A DNA stretch of 14,733 nucleotides, taken from contig NZ_JAIWNS010000075.1 of NCBI RefSeq assembly GCF_020216685.1, forward strand, positions 1-14,733. The letters run 5' to 3'. This DNA comes from Methanospirillum hungatei (GTDB lineage Archaea > Halobacteriota > Methanomicrobia > Methanomicrobiales > Methanospirillaceae). The notes below the pieces were generated by a model. It ran no database searches, was not told where the DNA came from, and saw only the letters and a program-made list of their open reading frames with translations. The position numbers and the translations under genes were made by a program. Shown piece by piece: positions 13,540 through 14,733 of the stretch (position 1 is the stretch's first letter; every line of letters begins with the position of its first letter).

Positions 13540-14733
13540 ATGATCCCGATTTGCCATTCCAGCTCCAAAAGAAATAGACTCCAATGGCTATTGATAGTCC
13601 TTGCTGCACTGTTTATCATTACTGTATGCTGCTCACCGGTTGCCGGTGCACGAGAGGTACGAGTAGCCCTGACTGAGCTGAGGCCCTCCCTGTTCACTGA
13701 TGAGCAGAATTATCCTGCCGGGTTTTTTGTTGACCTAATCGAGGATCTGGCAAAAATTGAAGGTTGGAATGTCATCTGGATACGTGGAACACTCTCTGAA
13801 AGCTGGGATCGCCTGTCGCGGGGTGATATCGATCTCATACCAGCAGTAACTGTTACTCCGGAGCGTTTGATGCTCTATGATTTCACAAATGAATCGGTCC
13901 TTTCTATCTGGTCACAGGTCTATGCACGCCCGGATTCTGGGATTAATACTATCCTTGATCTGCAGGATAAACAGATCGCAATGGTCAGGGGAGCATCCAG
14001 TGGGATGGGACTTAAAGACTATGCAGAAAAATTTGGTGTTACAGCAATATATCTGGAGAAGGACAAACCTGCAGATATTCTAGCCGCGGTGTCAAAAGGA
14101 GAGGCCGATGCTCTTGTTATGTATAATTCTGCAGGTCAAGAAGAGGTGAAGAAATACGGGCTCATTGCAACTCCTGTGATGTTTAACCCGGCACAATTTG
14201 TCTTTGCAGTTCAGAAAGGCCGGAACCAGGATCTCATCAGGGCTCTCGATCCCTATATTGCAGAGGGAAAGAAAAACCCCTCATCCACCTACAGCACGTC
14301 AATGCAGAAATGGTACAGCATAAAAGCAGAAGAGATAATTCCCACATTTTTATGGTGGATCCTTGGAGGTATTGTAAGCCTTGCCTCTCTCTTTGTTGTC
14401 ATGAGTTATCTTCTCCGTCGTGAAGTCAGGCGAAAGACGGCTGAACTTGCCAGACAGAATGAAGAGTTATTGTCGGAGGTCGATCACCGGACCAAAGTTG
14501 AGAATGAACTGGTCAGAAAAAATGAGGAGTTACGGGCTGCATGCAACCAGCTTACTGCCATGGATGAAGAACTGAAGAAAAACTATCATGATCTGATGAA
14601 GAGCGATAGTGCCCTGATCCAGGCCAGAAAGAAATTAAACCTTATTAATAGCCTTACAGGTCGGGATCTGAAAAATTTATTCTTTACTCTCACAGGTTTT
14701 ATCCACATATCAAAGGAAGCTGAATCCCTTGAT
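13540..14733 (+). CDS. Membrane sensor with solute-binding domain and degenerate DHp motif, 3' end outside window
   Basis: The frame opens at 13480 and runs past the window end; the first Met is ATG 13540, without a clear ribosome binding site. The visible 398 residues begin with a signal peptide (about 15-37, WLLIVLAALFIITVCC). An extracellular family 3 solute-binding domain follows (about 38-262), with VRVALTELRPSLF, the second-lobe entry LDLQDKQIAMVRGASSG, and ADALVMYNSAGQ. A transmembrane helix spans about 267-292. A coiled coil (about 294-360) then leads to KKLNLINSLTGRDLKNLFF at about 364-382. In related methanogen kinases this site typically reads NLLSSITRHDI..., with the His phosphorylated. 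Here Arg375 takes the place of that His. The ATPase domain, if present, is beyond the window. It is either a histidine-kinase-like protein that has lost its phosphoacceptor, or one that signals in another way. The ligand is unknown. Confidence 0.8.
   Translation, partial: MIPICHSSSKRNRLQWLLIVLAALFIITVCCSPVAGAREVRVALTELRPSLFTDEQNYPAGFFVDLIEDLAKIEGWNVIWIRGTLSESWDRLSRGDIDLIPAVTVTPERLMLYDFTNESVLSIWSQVYARPDSGINTILDLQDKQIAMVRGASSGMGLKDYAEKFGVTAIYLEKDKPADILAAVSKGEADALVMYNSAGQEEVKKYGLIATPVMFNPAQFVFAVQKGRNQDLIRALDPYIAEGKKNPSSTYSTSMQKWYSIKAEEIIPTFLWWILGGIVSLASLFVVMSYLLRREVRRKTAELARQNEELLSEVDHRTKVENELVRKNEELRAACNQLTAMDEELKKNYHDLMKSDSALIQARKKLNLINSLTGRDLKNLFFTLTGFIHISKEAESLD

Noticed and set aside
13877..14083. 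68-codon frame on the plus strand
   Set aside because: An out-of-frame shadow inside the membrane sensor gene, whose frame is continuous from 13540 to the window end.

Overview
The window looks like chromosomal DNA of a methanogenic archaeon, most likely of the order Methanomicrobiales (a Methanospirillum-like genome is my best guess; this is inference). The signs are a methanogenesis marker protein 8 gene, archaeal A/V-type ATPase subunits C and D, secreted PKD-domain proteins with Pro-Thr linkers, GGAGGTGA-type ribosome binding sites, TATA-like promoter boxes, and a sensor kinase with the coiled-coil/DHp style common in Methanomicrobia. I see no tRNA, rRNA, CRISPR array, transposase or phage gene.

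Layout. (1) 1-885 is the 3' part of a TPR protein gene, closed by a hairpin plus T-tract. (2) 1033-5084 holds three surface genes on the + strand. Two are paralogous membrane-anchored PKD proteins that share an N-terminal pilin-like region and an undescribed C-terminal domain. The third is a secreted LamG-like protein ending in LPLTG, a hydrophobic stretch and RR. (3) 5086-5934 encodes methanogenesis marker 8, one base after the surface gene. (4) 5976-7181 encodes a secreted solute-binding/Cache fusion. (5) 7183-8929 on the - strand is a two-gene atpC-atpD unit for the central stalk of an A-type ATPase, with no other subunits beside it. (6) 9024-9794 is a PP2C protein phosphatase, divergent from atpC across a short double promoter. 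(7) 9800-10583 on the - strand carries a 64-residue zinc-finger membrane protein and a CARDB-like secreted protein. (8) 11027-11911 is a voltage-gated potassium channel with a C-terminal SHOCT domain. It is flanked by two direct copies of a roughly 110-bp noncoding repeat. (9) 12192-13406 is an overlapping cluster: a very small ORF, a secreted ComEC-like metallo-beta-lactamase-fold protein, and a DUF3006 protein. (10) 13540 to the window end is the 5' part of a membrane sensor with an extracellular solute-binding domain. At its DHp-like motif, Arg stands where the phosphoacceptor His is expected.

Taken together, this is an envelope- and signalling-rich accessory region around one core methanogen gene. 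The parts most worth following up are the isolated C-D stalk pair facing a PP2C phosphatase, the noncoding repeat flanking the K+ channel, the His-less sensor, and the paired surface proteins. Functional links between neighbouring units are inference from position only.
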